From the NCBI GenBank assembly GCA_019096065.1, contig JAGUCH010000001.1:620001-684000 (forward strand): a DNA stretch of 64,000 bases, written 5' to 3'. Source of the DNA: Paracyclopina nana (Eukaryota > Arthropoda > Copepoda > Cyclopoida > Cyclopettidae). Below, one piece after another: positions 63,766 to 64,000 of this stretch. The position numbers were made by a program, and so were the translations under genes. The notes beneath the pieces were generated by a model. That model had not been told where the DNA came from. It saw only the letters and a list, made by a program, of their open reading frames with translations, and ran no database searches. Each line of letters starts with the position of its first letter. The first letter of the stretch is position 1.

Positions 63766-64000
63766 AGCAATTCTCAAATCTCTAGCGTACGTTGACTGAC
63801 TCAATAAAACGATTATGGTCCGTAGTATTGGATTATCAAGATTTACCATAAGTCTACTGAAATTGAGGCTTAGAAGATTTCATTAGTTTTTCATCTGAAT
63901 TTGTTGCCAAGATGAGGAATGAATACCTTAAGAATGAATTCTAAGTGAACATAATTGAAAAAGGAGATTGTGGATAGCATGGTGAAAGTCACAGAAGCAA

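Overview
The window is animal nuclear DNA. It is AT-rich, its genes are split into many short exons with GT-AG introns (often 50-100 bases), several proteins begin with signal peptides, and the identifiable genes are metazoan. A neuropeptide F/Y-type receptor, cathepsin L, a trypsin-like protease and FRRS1-type DOMON proteins suggest an invertebrate, probably a protostome and perhaps a crustacean-like arthropod. The species cannot be fixed from sequence alone. All gene models were assembled by eye from homology, splice signals and intron phase.

Left third (1-18.2 kb), gene-dense: a C-type-lectin-like gene (-, 3' end uncertain), a tRNA-Ala(AGC), a cathepsin-L-like gene (-) with a one-base frame break, a type II membrane NAALADase-like protein (+) that has lost key catalytic residues, a secreted Glu-rich NPEEG-repeat protein (+), a charged coiled-coil protein (+), a two-pass guanylate cyclase with a probable NIT-type sensor (-) that carries a second, identical tRNA-Ala in an intron, and a tandem array of three secreted DOMON proteins (-).

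Middle (18.8-45.6 kb): two housekeeping genes on the minus strand with repeat-filled introns. NOP14 (ribosome biogenesis) is spread over about 11 kb; its introns hold a 130-155 bp satellite, a tRNA-derived SINE family with a GC-rich palindrome, degenerate tandem repeats and a 1.5 kb foldback element. Acetoacetyl-CoA synthetase (AACS) is spread over about 15 kb; one intron holds a minisatellite with a 178 bp higher-order period. Another, which begins with a GC (not GT) donor, contains a complete GC-rich LTR retrotransposon (34296-43483) with near-identical LTRs, a 4 bp target duplication, gag/pol domains and an envelope-like third region.

Right third (46-64 kb): a repeat-bearing spacer, a neuropeptide F/Y-type GPCR (-) with a SINE in its first intron, ORC3 (-, N-terminal exons not found), and on the opposite strand a complete trypsin-like serine protease (+) followed by a broken copy of its last exon.

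There is no operon-like organisation. The only clear functional cluster is the DOMON array. The most notable observations are the NAALADase pseudoenzyme, the altered metal site of the guanylate cyclase, two phase-supported GC-AG introns, the LTR element whose near-identical LTRs flank a frame-broken interior, and several uncatalogued hairpin/foldback repeat families that sit mostly in introns.
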